64,000 nt of DNA from Narthecium ossifragum (Eukaryota > Streptophyta > Magnoliopsida > Dioscoreales > Nartheciaceae). The DNA is taken from positions 9,588,048 to 9,652,047 of the forward strand of contig OY986966.1 in NCBI GenBank assembly GCA_963920575.1, in the 5' to 3' direction. Under the pieces are notes generated by a model. That model ran no database searches and was not told the origin of the DNA. It saw only the letters and a program-made list of their open reading frames with translations. Below, piece by piece: positions 33,780 through 46,771 of the stretch (positions are counted from its first letter, which is position 1; each line of letters opens with the position of its first letter). A program made the translations under genes and the position numbers.

Positions 33780-36700
33780 GTGGGAGCGATGGGAAGCGAA
33801 GATGGAGTTGTTCATGGACTCGATAAATTCGATGGGAAGGATTTCGGATTCTGGAGAATGCAAATCGAAGACTTCCTCTATGGCAAGAAGTTGCATCAGC
33901 CTCTCCTTGGGATGCAACCAGAAGGGATGAACGACGTTGAGTGGAATCTCCTTGATAGACAAGTGTTGGGTGTTATCCGGTTGACATTGTCTGGAAGCGT
34001 TGCACATAATGTGGCGAAGGAGAAGACTACTGCAGATCTGATGAAGGTCTTCTTCGATATGTATGAGAAGCCCTCTGCAAATAATAAGGTACATCTCATG
34101 AAACGTCTCTTCAATTTGCGTATGGCTAAAGGTGCTGCTGTTTCAAAACATCTGAATGAGTTCAATGATGTGGTGAATCAATTGTCATCAGTTGCAATTA
34201 ATTTTGATGATGAAGTGCGTGCCCTAATTGTTTTAGCATCTCTGCCAAATAGTTGGGAGGCAATGAGAACGGCTGTGAGCAACTCAATTGGTAAGGAAAA
34301 GTTAAAGTTCTCTGATGTTAGGGATCAGATTCTTAGCGAGGAGATTCGCAAGAAGGACTCGGGAGAGAGTACTTTGAATTCTGGTTCCGCTCTAAACGTT
34401 GAAGAACGTGGTAGAGGATCAAATAAGAACTTTAACCGAGGGAGGTCTAAATCAAGACAAGGAAGAAGTCAGTCACGGTTTGGACGAAAACAAGAGGGTT
34501 GCTAGAATTGTGGCAAACCTGGCCACATTAAGAAAAATTGCAGATTGCCCAAGAAAGGGGAGAACAAAACTGATGTTGTCAATACTGTTATGGAAGAGAT
34601 ACATGATGCTCTACTATTATCTGTTACTAGTTCATTCGATTCTTGGGTTCTAGACTCTGGGGCCTCTTTTCATACCACTGCACACCGGGAAATTATGGAC
34701 AATTATGTGAGCGGTAATTTCAGGAAGGTGTACTTGGCTGATAGTGAGGTTATGGATATTGTGGGTATGGGAGAAGTTAGAATAAAAGTGTCGAATGGGT
34801 CAATATGGAAGTTGCAGAAAGTTCGACATGTTCCACAGTTGATGCGTAATTTGATCTCTGTTGGTCAACTTGATGATGATGGCTATGCCATTAATTTCGT
34901 TGCTGGGGCATGGAAGATCTCAAAAGGGGCAATGGTAGTTGCTCGTGGAAACAAGTCAGGTACCCTTTATATGACATGCAGTAATAGTGACACTATTGCA
35001 GTTACTGATTCAGGGGATGAGTCTGTTTTGTGGTGTAGATGACTTGGTCACATGAGTGAGAAGGGCATGAAGGTGTTACAGTCAAGGGGAAAGCTTCCGA
35101 ATCTCAAATCTGTCCAATTTGACTTGTGCGAGAGCTGTATCATGGGAAAGCAGAAACGAGTTGGTTTTTTGAAAGGAGGACGAAACTTGAAGGAGGAGAA
35201 ATTAGAGCTCGTTCATACAGATGTATGGGGTCCCTCTCCAGTTGCCTCTCTTGGAGGCTCCTATTATTATGTGACCTTCATTGATGACTTTAGCAGGAAG
35301 GTATGGGTTTATTTTCTGAAAAATAAATCTGATGTGTATGCTACTTTTAAAAATTGGAAAGCACTTGTGGAGAATGAGACATGTCTGAAAGTCAAATGTC
35401 TTAGGTTTGATAATGGAGGGGAATACACTGATGACAGATTCAAGGAATTTTGTGCTGCCAATGGAATAAAGATGGAGAGAACCATTCCTGGAACACCACA
35501 ACAGAACGGTGTTGCTGAGCGCATGAATAGAACAATTAATGAGCGAGCTAGGAGCATGAGACTGCATGCTAGTCTTCCTAAGATGTTTTGGGCTGATGCT
35601 GTTAACATCGCTACTTACTTGATAAATCGTGGGCCATCAGTTCTTTTGGATTGTAAAATTCCAGAAGAAGTATGGACCGGGAAAGAGGTAAATTACTCTT
35701 TTTTGAAAGTATTTGGTTGTCTGGCTTATGTTCATGTTGATTCCGCTGCTAGAACAAAACTTGATTCCAAATCTCAGAAGTGCTACTTTATTGGCTATGG
35801 TGATGCTGAGTTTGGTTATCGATTTTGGGATGGCCAAAATCGGAAAATTATTAGAAGCAGGAATGTCATTTTTAATGAACAGGTGGTGTACAAGGACAAA
35901 GTGGGAGCAGATAATGAAGCCACAGACTCTAGAGAAGTTGTTAACTTCGAAAATTTTCCTGTGAATGATTTGCAGAACAATATCCCAGAAAATCAGGAAA
36001 ATGTGACCTCAAAGGAGGAACCTCATACTCCAGTTAATGTGCTCAGACGATCTTCCAGAACCATTTAGAGCACCGCAACGTTTCTCTCCCTCTTTGAATT
36101 ACATTCTTTTGCCTGATAGTGGTGAGCCTGAGAGTTACGAGGAAGCTATTCAGGCTGATGACTCAACCAAGTGGGATCTTGCTATGAAGGATGAAATGGA
36201 CTCCTTAATGTCAAATAGGACTAGGCGGTTGACTGAGTTACCCAAAGATAAAAAGGCACTGCATAACAAGTGGGTATACAGAGTAAAAGATGAACATGAC
36301 GGCAGCAAAAGATACAAGGCAAGGCTGCTTGTGAAGGGCTTTCAACAGAAAGAAGGTATTGATTATACAGAGATTTTCTCTCCTGTGGTGAAGCTGACTA
36401 CAATCAGATTGGTGTTAGGAATCGTAGCACAAGAAGACTTGCATCTGGAGCAGCTAGACGTGAAGACGGCTTTCCTTCATGGAGATTTGGAGGAGGACAT
36501 ATACATGCAACAACCTCAGGGCTTTATAGTGCCAGGAAAAGAAAATATGGTATGCAAACTTCAAAAGAGTCTGTATGGGTTGAAACAGGCTCCTCGGCAG
36601 TGGTACAAGAAGTTTGACAACTTTATGAGCAGCAATGGTTTTCTGAGGACCGAGGCCGATCACTATTGCTATGTGAAAAGGTTTGATAGTTCTTATATCA

Positions 36701-37674
36701 TCTTACTTCTTTATGTGGATGATATGTTGATTGCAGGTTCATGCAAAAAGGAAATTGACAACCTGAAGGAGCAATTATCATCGACTTTCTCTATGAAGGA
36801 TTTGGGAGCTGCCAAACAAATCCTTGGGATGAGGATTACTAGGGACAGAGCAGATGGTTCTTTGCTATTATCACAAGCTGAATATGTGAAGAAAGTGTTG
36901 GGGAGATTCAACATGGATGGTGCAAAACCAGTAATCACACCTTTGTCTAATCATTTCAAACTATCCAAGGAGCAATCACCTGCAACAGATGAAGAACGTG
37001 TCTACATGGCTAAGGTACCTTATTCTTCTGCTATTGGTAGCCTCATGTATGCCATGGTCTGTACTAGACCAGATATTGCACATGCAGTGGGAGTTGTGAG
37101 CAGGTATATGAGTAATCCAGGAAAGCAACATTGGGAAGCAGTGAAGTGGCTTTTGAGATACTTGAGGGGCTCTACAGATTCAACACTGTGTTTCAGAAAG
37201 TCATCCAATGGTCTGCAAGGTTATGTTGATGCAGACATGGCTGGAGATATTGATGGTAGGAAAAGTACTACAGGATATATATACACTTTGTGTGGTACAG
37301 TAGTTAGTTGGGTCTCCAAGTTACAGAAGATTACCGCTCTATCCACTACTGAGGCGGAGTATGTTGCTATGACAGAGGCATGCAAAGAGATGGTATGGTT
37401 GCAAGGTTTTCTGGAGGAGCTTGGTCAAGGGCATGGAAAGGGTACTTTGCATTGTGATAGTCAGAGTGCTATTCAACTTGCCAAGAATCCGGTTTTCCAT
37501 GCTAGGACTAAGCATCTACAAGTCCGGTATCATTACATACGGTCAGTTTTGGAAGATGGAGATTTCATATTAGAGAAGATTCAGGGAAGTCAAAATCCGG
37601 TAGATATGTTGACCAAGGTTGTGACTGTTGAGAAACTGAAGCTGTGTTCAGCTTCAGTTGGTCTTCAAGCTTAA
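33780..37674 (+). pseudogene. Copia gag-pol polyprotein with two stops and one frameshift
   Basis: Order is the usual Copia one: gag (33789-34502), zinc knuckle, protease (WVLDSGASFHTT near 34650), pre-integrase, integrase with D-D-E residues in FIDDFSRKVW, LRFDNGGEYTD and PQQNGVAERMN, then RT with YVDDMLIAG (near 36712) and RNase H (VDADMAGDIDGRKSTTGY). Breaks: TAG at 34503-34505 inside the zinc knuckle, exactly where a Trp stands in relatives; TGA at 35040-35042 in the pre-integrase LW.R.LGHMS motif; one extra T before the TAG at 36066-36068 between integrase and RT. RT-RNase H is open over 500 residues (36070-37674). Similarity to Tnt1-94 polyproteins is clear. The copy cannot make the full polyprotein. 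Confidence 0.93.
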
Positions 37675-38400
37675 AGTTGAAGAGATTTGATTTGTTGTGA
37701 GTATTCGCTTCGGAAGTAAAGAGGTGTTGGTTTGCTCGATACAGTCTCCAAGTGGGAGAATTGTTGAGGTGTGGAGCCTGATCTTCTCCTGGTCTTGGAT
37801 TATGATACGGACCTCGACTGTGACGCACTACGCAGAGCTGATGGGATTTCCGGGGGCAGCGCCCCCGGAACAAAAATGGATTTGAGATCTGTTTTATAGG
37901 GGTAGTTTATGTAATTTTTCCTATACCCTATGTGCCGAAACCCTAGGATATGAGGGTTTATATGTGCGGCCGTCATTGTATCTTGGATTTTGGCTTCTTC
38001 GCCTTTGATAGTGAAACTCCAGCAACTCCGTGGATGTAGCCCTGTTCTATGGTGAACCACGTAAAATCTGTGTGTCCTTGTTTCTGATTTCTTTGCTTCC
38101 CGTTCCTTAAAAATCCTAACAGATTTGAGCTTGGTCTAGGTTTCAGCACAAAATACTACATCAGGATATATGAAATGAAGAGGATCGGGAAATTTGTTAA
38201 ATACTCGACCTTACATACATTAATAAGACTAAGACTTTGTCCTTTGAGAAAGAGAAATGGTAGAATCCACGTCCACCTAGGAGTACATTGTACACACTCG
38301 ACTCGGTGCACATGTGGTATATGATGTGGCCAGCTCTATCAGCATGTTTGGGTTGCATCTAAAACATGGAAGCAAAAATTTCTACGTTCGTCCTAGATTT

Positions 38401-38441
<41 letters not shown>

Positions 38442-38474
38442 GGCGGGGGGGGGGGGGGGGGGGGGCGGGGGGGG
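38401..38474. repeat. compound microsatellite (TA)n(GA)n(G)n
   Basis: Ten TA, ten GA, then G runs broken by single C bases. Confidence 0.95.
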
Positions 38475-40007
38475 TGGTTCTATGTTCTTTATATAATTAG
38501 CAAAACATCCTATGTTATATGGCTGCAATTTCTGGTTTTTACTTCTTACTCGTGTTATTGAAGGGCAAGACTCTGATTCTAAGGTTTTAATATATGTCAA
38601 GCAGATGATTGTAGTCAGATGACAGCCAAATGCTGGATAGGATAGCTAGAGCTTTTATCATCAAGATGACAATTACTCTTTGCGGAGATATTGCATACAC
38701 TGTTCTTTGCTAATGAGTCAAGCTTTGTTGGGCAAATTACTGTGGTAAGTAAAGTCCATTTCTCTATGAAGAAAAGCTGGCTGCTCTTTATCCTGCAACA
38801 ATTCTTTGCTTGTAGGCGTTGCATACCATCCACATGCATACATGCATCAACCTAGATGATCCATTCCTGAAGAAGCTGATGCCACCTTCATCCACAAGGA
38901 AGGTATAACACGCATGCAACAGCTAGTGGTGCTAAGACTAGCTGTTATACATGCAACTAAAGCCAAGTCCTCAACAATAGCATTCTGTCCTGCCTTAAAT
39001 TTGCTTTGTTAGATCATTAAGTAGACGCATACATACTACTCATAAATTGCGTGAAGATAACTAAGGGTAGACAAGAGAAACTTCTAGCCCAAAATAGCTT
39101 AATTTCAGGAGTGTATCAATGATAATTTGAAACTTATGAGAGACTCCTATAAGACAGTGTTTACTGTCCTGCAGCATGCATCCTTTCCTTGGGTCATGTG
39201 TTCTACTGATGAGTGTTGCTAACACTTTTAACTTTCCTCCTCTGAGATTGGATCCAAGTCTCCACCCTCTAAACTTACCTTTTTAAAGGCAGACTTCTAT
39301 TGGGTGATCCCACATGAGAGACCGAAAGACAAATGATCGAATCACTAACTAAAGAGGAAAGAAAGAAAGGAGTACTGCATGAATTTTACAGAGCAAAACA
39401 AAACAAAAAGACCTTCCTTATGTATGAATTCTGTTGCATACTCTTTGGAATTGCTTGTTACCCAAGTCCTTATTCAATTATAAATGTTTTATCAAAGAAA
39501 GTATGGCCAGATGATGAGAGAGCAACAATATGCCTCTTCAATACTTAGTTTACATGGAAAAAAAAAACTAGCTAAGGGCATCATAATTTACCGTATTCCT
39601 GAACTGTATGTTGTCCAGAATTTTCGGAGGTCTTCTGATTATGATCTCACCACTGTAGACTGTAGTATAATAGATATAGATCAACCAATGCCATAGCTCT
39701 ATCAGCCACTAGCTACTTTCTTCATATACATTACCTTGAGAGAGAAAATGGACTATGGTGATGATCAAGTTCCATGGAAAGATGTTCCACTTCTCTTAAA
39801 TTTAGTCCGAAACTGTAACTGATACTAGGAAAAGAAGACCATATAATAAAGGTAAGCAGTGGAAAAAGAAAAAGAGAAGATTGTAAAATATATATGTTAA
39901 GGAAAAGAAACATGAGTTGCTGCTACACATGATTAAAATTCCCTTGAAGCGAAAAGGTTGCCGTGGCGCTTGCCTACAAATCAACCACCGATGATTGGGT
40001 TCTTCTA

Positions 40008-40016
40008 TTTAAGTTT
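40008..40016 (+). promoter_or_regulatory. possible subtilase TATA box
   Basis: CTATTTAAG about 40 bases before the ATG at 40055. Spacing is short for a leader, so this is tentative. Confidence 0.35.
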
Positions 40017-40054
40017 CTATGTACACCAGCTGAGCTATAGTTTCATCATCTTCC

Positions 40055-43000
40055 ATGGCCCATCACTTGCAGCTCCTCTTCCTAATTTTGGCCTCTCTTT
40101 TTCTTCATGCTACTTCAAGCAAGCCACCCAAGGTACAACATGCTATAGTTTTCTCTTCGGATATCATATTTGTAGTCAGGTTTCTATGCGGTTCTAGAGT
40201 TTGTCGTTTTATTCTACATAAGATCAGAATGCATGAAATCATATGAACGTGCTGGTTATCAAAGTTAACATAGTTCTGTATTTATTAAATATGACATTTT
40301 CACAATGATTTAAGCTTTTGATATCCTTGCACTGACAAATCTGATAAACTTTCTGTGATCAGCCTTATGTGGTGTACATGGGAAGCACTCAGAATGGAGG
40401 CGATCGCAATCAAGAAGGTCTAGATGCAGCTCATCTTCAGATGCTATCTTCTGTCATTCCAAGGCAGTACTATCACTTAATTTACTATCTCATATATATA
40501 TGCTTGCAGAACAATACTAAAGCAAAATGCATGTGTTATTATACATAATCTTTCAGTGAGCAGAAAGAAAGAGTGTCCCTAATCCAAAGTTACAGCCATG
40601 CATTAAAGGGCTTCTCAGCTTTTCTTACAAAGAAAGAAGCTATTCTCTTATCTGGTTGGTATATATCCTTACATAATTCTCAAGATTCGGTGTCAAAACT
40701 GATCGCCTAAATCAAAATTTTCTTATTTAAATGCAGGCCATCCTGGAGTGGTTTCAGTATTTCCTGATAGGATTCTTCAGCTTCATACGACGCGTTCATG
40801 GGATTTCTTGGAGGCAGAGTCAGGCATTGGAGCAGGGAGAGTTCATGCTAGGACTCCGAACGATATCATCATTGGCCTTGTTGACACAGGCACTCAGCTT
40901 TTCCTTTCCAGCTTCTTTTAGTTTCAATCACATGTTGTGATTCTGTGACCATCTTAGTACAGAATCAGGTTCCTCTTAGGAGGCAAAACTTTTAAAATGC
41001 ATCTTTGATTCTGAACTTTTTATTTATAAATAGACTTTAGATATGGTCCTTGATTTCCTTAGAAATGGAAGATTGTATCATGTACAGAGCATTCTTCAAG
41101 GCATCAACATTCTATGGAATGGTTTAGGATGTTCTGAATCTTAGTTTCTTGTTAATCTTTAACAAAATTGTTGCAGGCATTTGGCCAGAATCACCCAGTT
41201 TTTATGACTCAGGGATAGGAGAGATCCCTTCCAGGTGGAAAGGAGTCTGCATGGAAGGATCTGATTTCAAGAAATCTGACTGCAATAGGTATCAATATAA
41301 TCATAAACGTGGAGCCATAGAATAGCTTCTACTGATTCAACCATATAAAACAGCTTGGTTTAGGAAATCATTAAACATAGGAAGTGGAGTTAATTTGGAA
41401 ATTTCCTCAGAAATTAAGCAAAGAAAGTAAACAGAGCATTGCTGCACTGCATAAATCTACTTATTTCAGATGGAGCATTTTAGACTACAAAATGTCAGAA
41501 CCACCAATCATCCGACAGCTTAAATGACAAAGAGTTCATATACGATCTCTGCTCTGATACCATTTTAAACAAGTTATGATGAATTCTCTCAGTATTGAGA
41601 AAGAAATGAATTTTCTGCAACAAGGAAATCCTTCAAACTTTCTCGTTGATTTACTCTTGTTTGCAGGAAGCTAATAGGTGCAAGATACTACGCCAACCAA
41701 GCTGAGTCCATCCAACCACCATCAAACAGCTCCAAGGTGATAGTCCCACCTTTCAAAGGATCACCAAGGGACTCAGTAGGCCATGGAACACACACAGCCT
41801 CCACCGCTGCTGGTTCCAAGGTTGAGAACGCCAGCTACTACGGCCTCGCCATGGGAGCAGCCAAGGGTGGTTCGCCATCGAGTCGGATTGCCATGTACAA
41901 GGCCTGCTCCCTCGGAGGTTGCATGAGCTCCACCGTGCTCAAAGCCATCGATGATGCCATCAGTGATGGAGTTGATATCATATCCATATCTATAGGGATG
42001 AGCTCTGTCTTCCAGTCGGATTACCTCAGTGATCCTATAGCCATTGGCGCCTTCCATGCAAACCAGAAGGGTGTCATGGTGGTGTGTTCTGGTGGGAATG
42101 ATGGGCCTGATCCTTTTACTGTGATCAATGCTGCACCTTGGATTCTTACAGTTGCAGCGTCGAGTATTGATCGGACTTTCCAGTCCAGCATTATCCTAGG
42201 AAATGGAAAACTTATGAAGGTAAAGAGGTTGTGTTTTGGGCTGAAGTCTTGAGGATTGAGATCTTGAGTTTTAATGCCAACTTTTGCAGGGCATTGCCAT
42301 AAATTTCTCCAACCTTACTCACAATGCTTCTTATCCTCTTGTTTATGGCGGAGACGTTGCAGCAGAGTACACTCCAATATCAGAATCGAGGTAAAATCCA
42401 ACTAATTCTGATGAGATAAATAGCATATTTGTCACAAATGTCACAAAATATTAAGCTCTGTTAATAATGGCTCCATACTGCACAACAGCAACTGCTATCC
42501 TGGATCTCTGGATGCTCAAAAGACCGCCGGAAAAATCATCATATGCGTCAACACTGATCAGACAGTCACACCACGGATAAAGAAATTGGTGGCTGAAGAC
42601 GCGGGGGCTCGGGGACTCATCCTGATTGACGACGTCGAAAAAGGGGTGCCTTATGATTCCGGTAGCTTCCCCTTCTCCGAAGTCGGCAAGGATGCCGGAG
42701 CTCAGATACTTCAGTATATCAATTTTACCAAGTAAGCCAAGTGAAAAAGATTAATTGAATATAGATAGAGAAAATCATCAGCACATGAGTAACTCAATAA
42801 GCATTTGTGGTGAAAATAGGTATCCAACAGCTACCATCCTTCCATCCATTAATGTGGAGCAGTATAAACCGGCTCCCGTCGTGGCTTGGTTCTCGGCCAG
42901 AGGCCCTGGAGGGCTCACCGAAGGCATTCTGAAGGTCTGCAATTCTTAGAATTATCTCATATTTTTTTTATCAGCTTAAGCTTTCGGAACAATTGGAGAT

Positions 43001-44027
43001 TTGACACCAGTATATATCCATTGTTTCAAATCTTTGACTCTTGTATGACACTAATCTCAAACAGCCTGATCTCATGGCTCCGGGAGTAAGCATCGTTGCT
43101 GCGTCCATTCCGCCGACCGATGTTGGAAGTGTCCCGGCTGGAAAGAAGCCATCCAATTTTGCCATCAGATCAGGGACTTCCATGGCTTGCCCTCACGTCG
43201 CCGGCGCCGCTGCATTCATCAAATCCTTGCATCCCAGATGGGCTCCTTCCATCATCAGATCAGCCCTCATGACCACCGGTAAATTCCAACACCATCTTAG
43301 TCTTATCCTTGTTGTCAGAACGTCATATCTCAATACATGTTAATGAACAAAGTTACAAAAATATATTGAATTTAACGTACTGTGAGGACCAAGTTTAGTT
43401 TGAATTCAAGATCTTTGCTCTGATAAAATTTTGATTCTCAAAATATATTCAAAATATATTCTGACAATCTGTGCAGCTACAACAACCAACAATCTTGGGA
43501 AGGCACTCACAAGTAGCTCAAGAGAAACTGCTACCTATCATGACATGGGAGCTGGAGAGATAAGCCCACTGAGAGCCCTGAGTCCAGGCCTGGTGTTTGA
43601 GACAAGAGAAGAAGACTACTTGTACTTCCTTTGCTACTATGGATACAAGGATAAGGTCATCAGCTCCATCTCAGGCACCAACTTCAGCTGCCCACATAAC
43701 TCCTCATCAGACCTCATCTCCAACCTCAACTACCCTTCCATCTCTGTCGCCAGACTCGACCCCGACCGGCCGGTGGTGACTGTCAGCCGAACCGTGACCA
43801 ACGCCGGGCCTGCAAATTCCACCTACACTGCGAAAGTCGATGCGCCAGATGGCATCGTCGTCCAGGTCTCGCCAGAAAGGCTGGCTTTCAGCAAGACATG
43901 GATGAAGGCAGTGTACCAGGTAAGGTTCAGTTACAGTGGCACCAAGAAGGGATACAGTTATGGATCTCTGACTTGGTCTGATGGAGCACACATGGTCCGG
44001 ACCGGGTTTGCAGTGAATGTGTTCTAG
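40055..44027 (+). CDS. subtilisin-like serine protease (S8A subtilase), 11 exons
   Basis: Exons: 40055-40132, 40363-40463, 40557-40654, 40737-40889, 41177-41288, 41667-42219, 42290-42390, 42489-42731, 42820-42934, 43065-43278, 43477-44027, giving 772 residues with phase kept throughout. Signal peptide about 1-21; I9 prodomain (YVVYMGS to LTKKEA); catalytic Asp142 (GLVDTGIWPE), His220 (GHGTHTAST), Asn325 (SGGNDGP) and Ser557 (SGTSMACPHVAG); PA insert around 390-480; Fn3-like C-terminus. It should be secreted, self-process and cut proteins in the apoplast. Length and intron-rich structure suggest the SBT5 / CO2-response secreted protease group (moderate). Oddity: the donors of introns 2 and 4 read AG|GC, not AG|GT. 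Intron 2 could use a GT three bases later (exon to 40466, one residue more). Intron 4 has no GT alternative before a stop. So it is either a GC-AG spliced gene or one damaged at a splice site. Confidence 0.9.
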
Positions 44028-44281
44028 GTTATAGATGGTGGGTTTTCTTTTGTTTGATTCATTCGTTTCATATTCTGAAATGAGATCAAACATTATATGT
44101 TTTCTTCTCGTGATCACTTGTATCTTTCTTTTTCCTTTTTTTTTCCTTTTTTTACTGTTGTGTTTGTTGCTGATTTTTGAAATGCAGAAGCAGTCCTAGG
44201 GACGTTGTTACTCCAATGAATTAATGACCATGTATCCAATACAAGGGTGTTTGGTTGCTTGAAAGGATGGTGCTGAAGGTG
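44028..44281 (+). other. subtilase 3' flank
   Basis: Probable 3' UTR; T-rich tract near 44120-44160. No other feature. Confidence 0.5.
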
Positions 44282-46475
44282 TAAGGGGGGGTTGGTCTTA
44301 AGCCTTATAAAAGAAAATCAATTTATGAAAACCTAGAGAGGAGGAGTCTAATAATCCATATGCTTGTAAATGAAATGAATGATAAATAAAGCAAGTAAAT
44401 AGAAGGATGAGATGGGAGTGGAGATTGCACCAGATTTTTATAGTGGTTCGGCAAACCTTGCCTACGTCCACTTCACTCAAGGGCCTTCTTGAGGTTCCAC
44501 TACTTGCAAGACCTTTTACAAGTTGTCCACTAAGCTTCCGGGTGCTTTGCAACCTATCCACCAAGCTTATGGGTGCTTAACAACCTTACAATCTCTCCAA
44601 GCTCTCTCTTGGATATCTCTCACAAAGTCTACTTCACAACTTGAAGTAGTTTTACAAAGATTAAAGCTCTCAAAAGAAGATTAAAACTTGTTACAATGTA
44701 TACTAATATCTCCTTTAGTCTTTTTCCAAGTTTGCTGCTTCTTTCTATATAGGGTTTTTAACATATTTATCCTTCAAAAGTTTCTAAATATCATAATTAC
44801 CCATATATTTTTTCAGCTTGCTAAAATACCCTTGAAATTTTGAAAAATCCGTAAACCTACCCCTCGGGTTACTTGCCGACGAATCATCATGGAATATTCT
44901 TAACGCCGTTTACGGCAACAGCTAAAACGACGTTATTACCCCTGTTAATGTACCCCTCGCAATCATCCTCTCCGCCGTCAACCTCGACCTACGCCCATGG
45001 CAGTCACCCTCTCCGGCGTCGGGTGACTGCGAGAGGCATATGGTGCCTCCGCCGTCTTCGCTGCAACATTCTTTGCTTTCTTCAACTCAAGTGGAAAGAA
45101 CAGTTACTAAAATGCCTCCTTTCCCGACCACCACCATCTCAAACCCGAAGCCATGCTGCCATCTCTCTAAGTACAAGAAGGTTGCTTCAAAGGCTCTAGC
45201 TCCCTCCAGACCATCGTTAGAACCAGCCCAAATGGCAAGACCACCATCGAGAATTCTCAATCCGCGATACCTAGATGCTATCTTTGCTCCGTTAGCCATG
45301 GTCGGCTGTACTTATGCTTGCTATGCTCTACTATTAGCTGCCCCTCCCATGCGGCTGCCCACTCCCAGTCGCATCCCGGCCACAACATCGCTGTTGACGT
45401 CGACCGTGCTGAGCTCTTATGTTGCCTTGCTGCCATCTCTCTAAGTACAAGGAGGGTGTCGCCGGACGGTGGCAGAAGTTGGTGGTGGCGTCAAGGGCAC
45501 GGAGCTGGATGGCGGCGGAGTTGTGCACCATAGCCGCCTCCTCCGCAGTGTTGTACGTGCTGAGCCATACTCTTACTCTCCTCCAAGGGTCGCGGATCTC
45601 CGCCGCGTACTTCCCCCATGGCCGCCGGCGGGTGCTCCCTCTCTCCCTCCGGTCTCTCTCTCTCTTCCTACGTCACAAACCAAGGAAAGCAGTCAAAATT
45701 GACAAAAGCCGGTCAAAATTTGATTCTCTCTCTCCCTCCTACGTCATCAAACCAAAGAAAGCAGTCAAAATAGTTAAAATCCGGTCAAAATTGATGGAAA
45801 TACGTATAAGTTTAAGTAAAGAATATGGGTAATTAAGTAATTTACATGGCTCGGTTGGGTTATAACCATGATTAAACTATGGTTAAGTTAGATGGATAGA
45901 CGGAGGTAGACGGAGGGGTAGGTTTACGCATTTTTCAAGTTTTCAAGGGTACATTAGTAAGCTGAAACAATATAGGGGTAATTATGATATTTAGAAACTT
46001 TTGAAGGAGAAATATGTAAAAAGCCCTTCTATATATACTTGAGCTTTAGGGCCTCAAAAAGTAGCTTCCAACAGGTACTTTATATTTCTGCAACGGCTCT
46101 TTAACGGCTAGTTTCCTGACTGACGGTCGATCGTCACATCGTCCATTGCATTCTTCTTGAGCCACGGTCGATCCACCTATTGACCTTCAAGCTTCACGGC
46201 CGACCGTCACATCGTCCGTGAGACTCTGTTGTGAAAACCGCTTCTCAGGATCGATGCTTCGTTCGACCGTCGCTTCAACACAACACGTCACATAGGCCGC
46301 GGTCGACCGTCCCATCGCAACTTTTACCTCCGCGGTCGATCCGTCCATCGACCGCCAGACTCCACAGTCGATATGTGCATTAATCGTCGCATCGACCGCG
46401 AGTACAAAATCATATAGATATTGAACTTAATGATTTCCAAATTAAGAGATATAAATATTAAACCAATGTTTTATC
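44282..46475 (+). mobile_element. old LTR-like sequence, split by Pack-MULEs
   Basis: The sequence has the style of a Copia LTR: TGTAAGGGGGGGTTGG start, TTTTTATAGTGGTTCGGC with CTACGTCCACTTCACTC, and an end-like ATGTTTTATCATCAAACATA near 46466-46485, with more after 47862. Between lie many GGTCGACCGT and CGGTCGATC motifs (46120-46400). Two Mutator-like elements are inserted in it. No LTR partner or duplication was found. Confidence 0.4.
44752..46026. mobile_element. Mutator-like element, Pack-MULE type (1275 bp)
   Basis: Long inverted termini of about 110 bp: GGGTTTTTAACATATTT..AAAATACCCTTGAAA at the left and its inverse at 45900-46026. The flanks carry a perfect 9-bp target duplication TTCTATATA (44743-44751 and 46027-46035), the MULE hallmark. 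The inside is GC-rich and has no transposase. It carries gene-like sequence with frames at 45111-45444 and 45419-45832. A segment TGCTGCCATCTCTCTAAGTA occurs twice (about 45153 and 45426), so captured pieces have been duplicated. The source gene was not recognised. Confidence 0.85.
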
Positions 46476-46771
46476 ATCAAACATAGGGTAAAGTATGTAT
46501 TTGGTACCTGGGTTTTCAAGCAAATTTTTATGTGATACCCGTGTTTTCAAAAGTAAGCATTGAATACCTATGTTTCTCAAACCATTTTTAATTGATGCCT
46601 CCGTCCACCTGCCGTCTGCCGGTCTAACGGCGGCCCGAGCGAACCGGTCACGTGCCTACACGTGACCGGACAACCTCCTTCTTCCCGCGAGCCTCACCTC
46701 CGGGCCTTCTAACGAGGCACTTTCTTGGCCGTTGGATCTAAGAAAGGACAGCAATCTTGGTGGATCCAATA

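Larger units (their letters stand above)
33444..38121 (+). mobile_element. Copia LTR retrotransposon, Tnt1/Tork type
   Basis: LTRs are 33444-33756 (313 bp) and 37762-38121 (360 bp), each TGTTGAGGTGTGGAGCC..TCCTAACA. The perfect target duplication is GATTT (33439-33443 and 38122-38126). PBS at 33759 matches initiator tRNA-Met with two changes; PPT AAGTGGGAGAAT at 37750-37761. The left LTR lacks about 47 bases present in the right one (around 33545-33555), where it has a short different filler. One long gag-pol frame fills the interior. Confidence 0.94.
38127..40050. other. intergenic, subtilase 5' flank
   Basis: No gene seen. Contains a compound microsatellite at 38401-38474. AT-rich with scattered short frames lacking homology. 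A TATA-like CTATTTAAG lies at 40008-40016, about 40 bases before the subtilase ATG. Confidence 0.5.

Noticed and set aside
33684..34165. minus-strand frames at the start of the Copia gag
   Set aside because: Antisense of the gag coding region.
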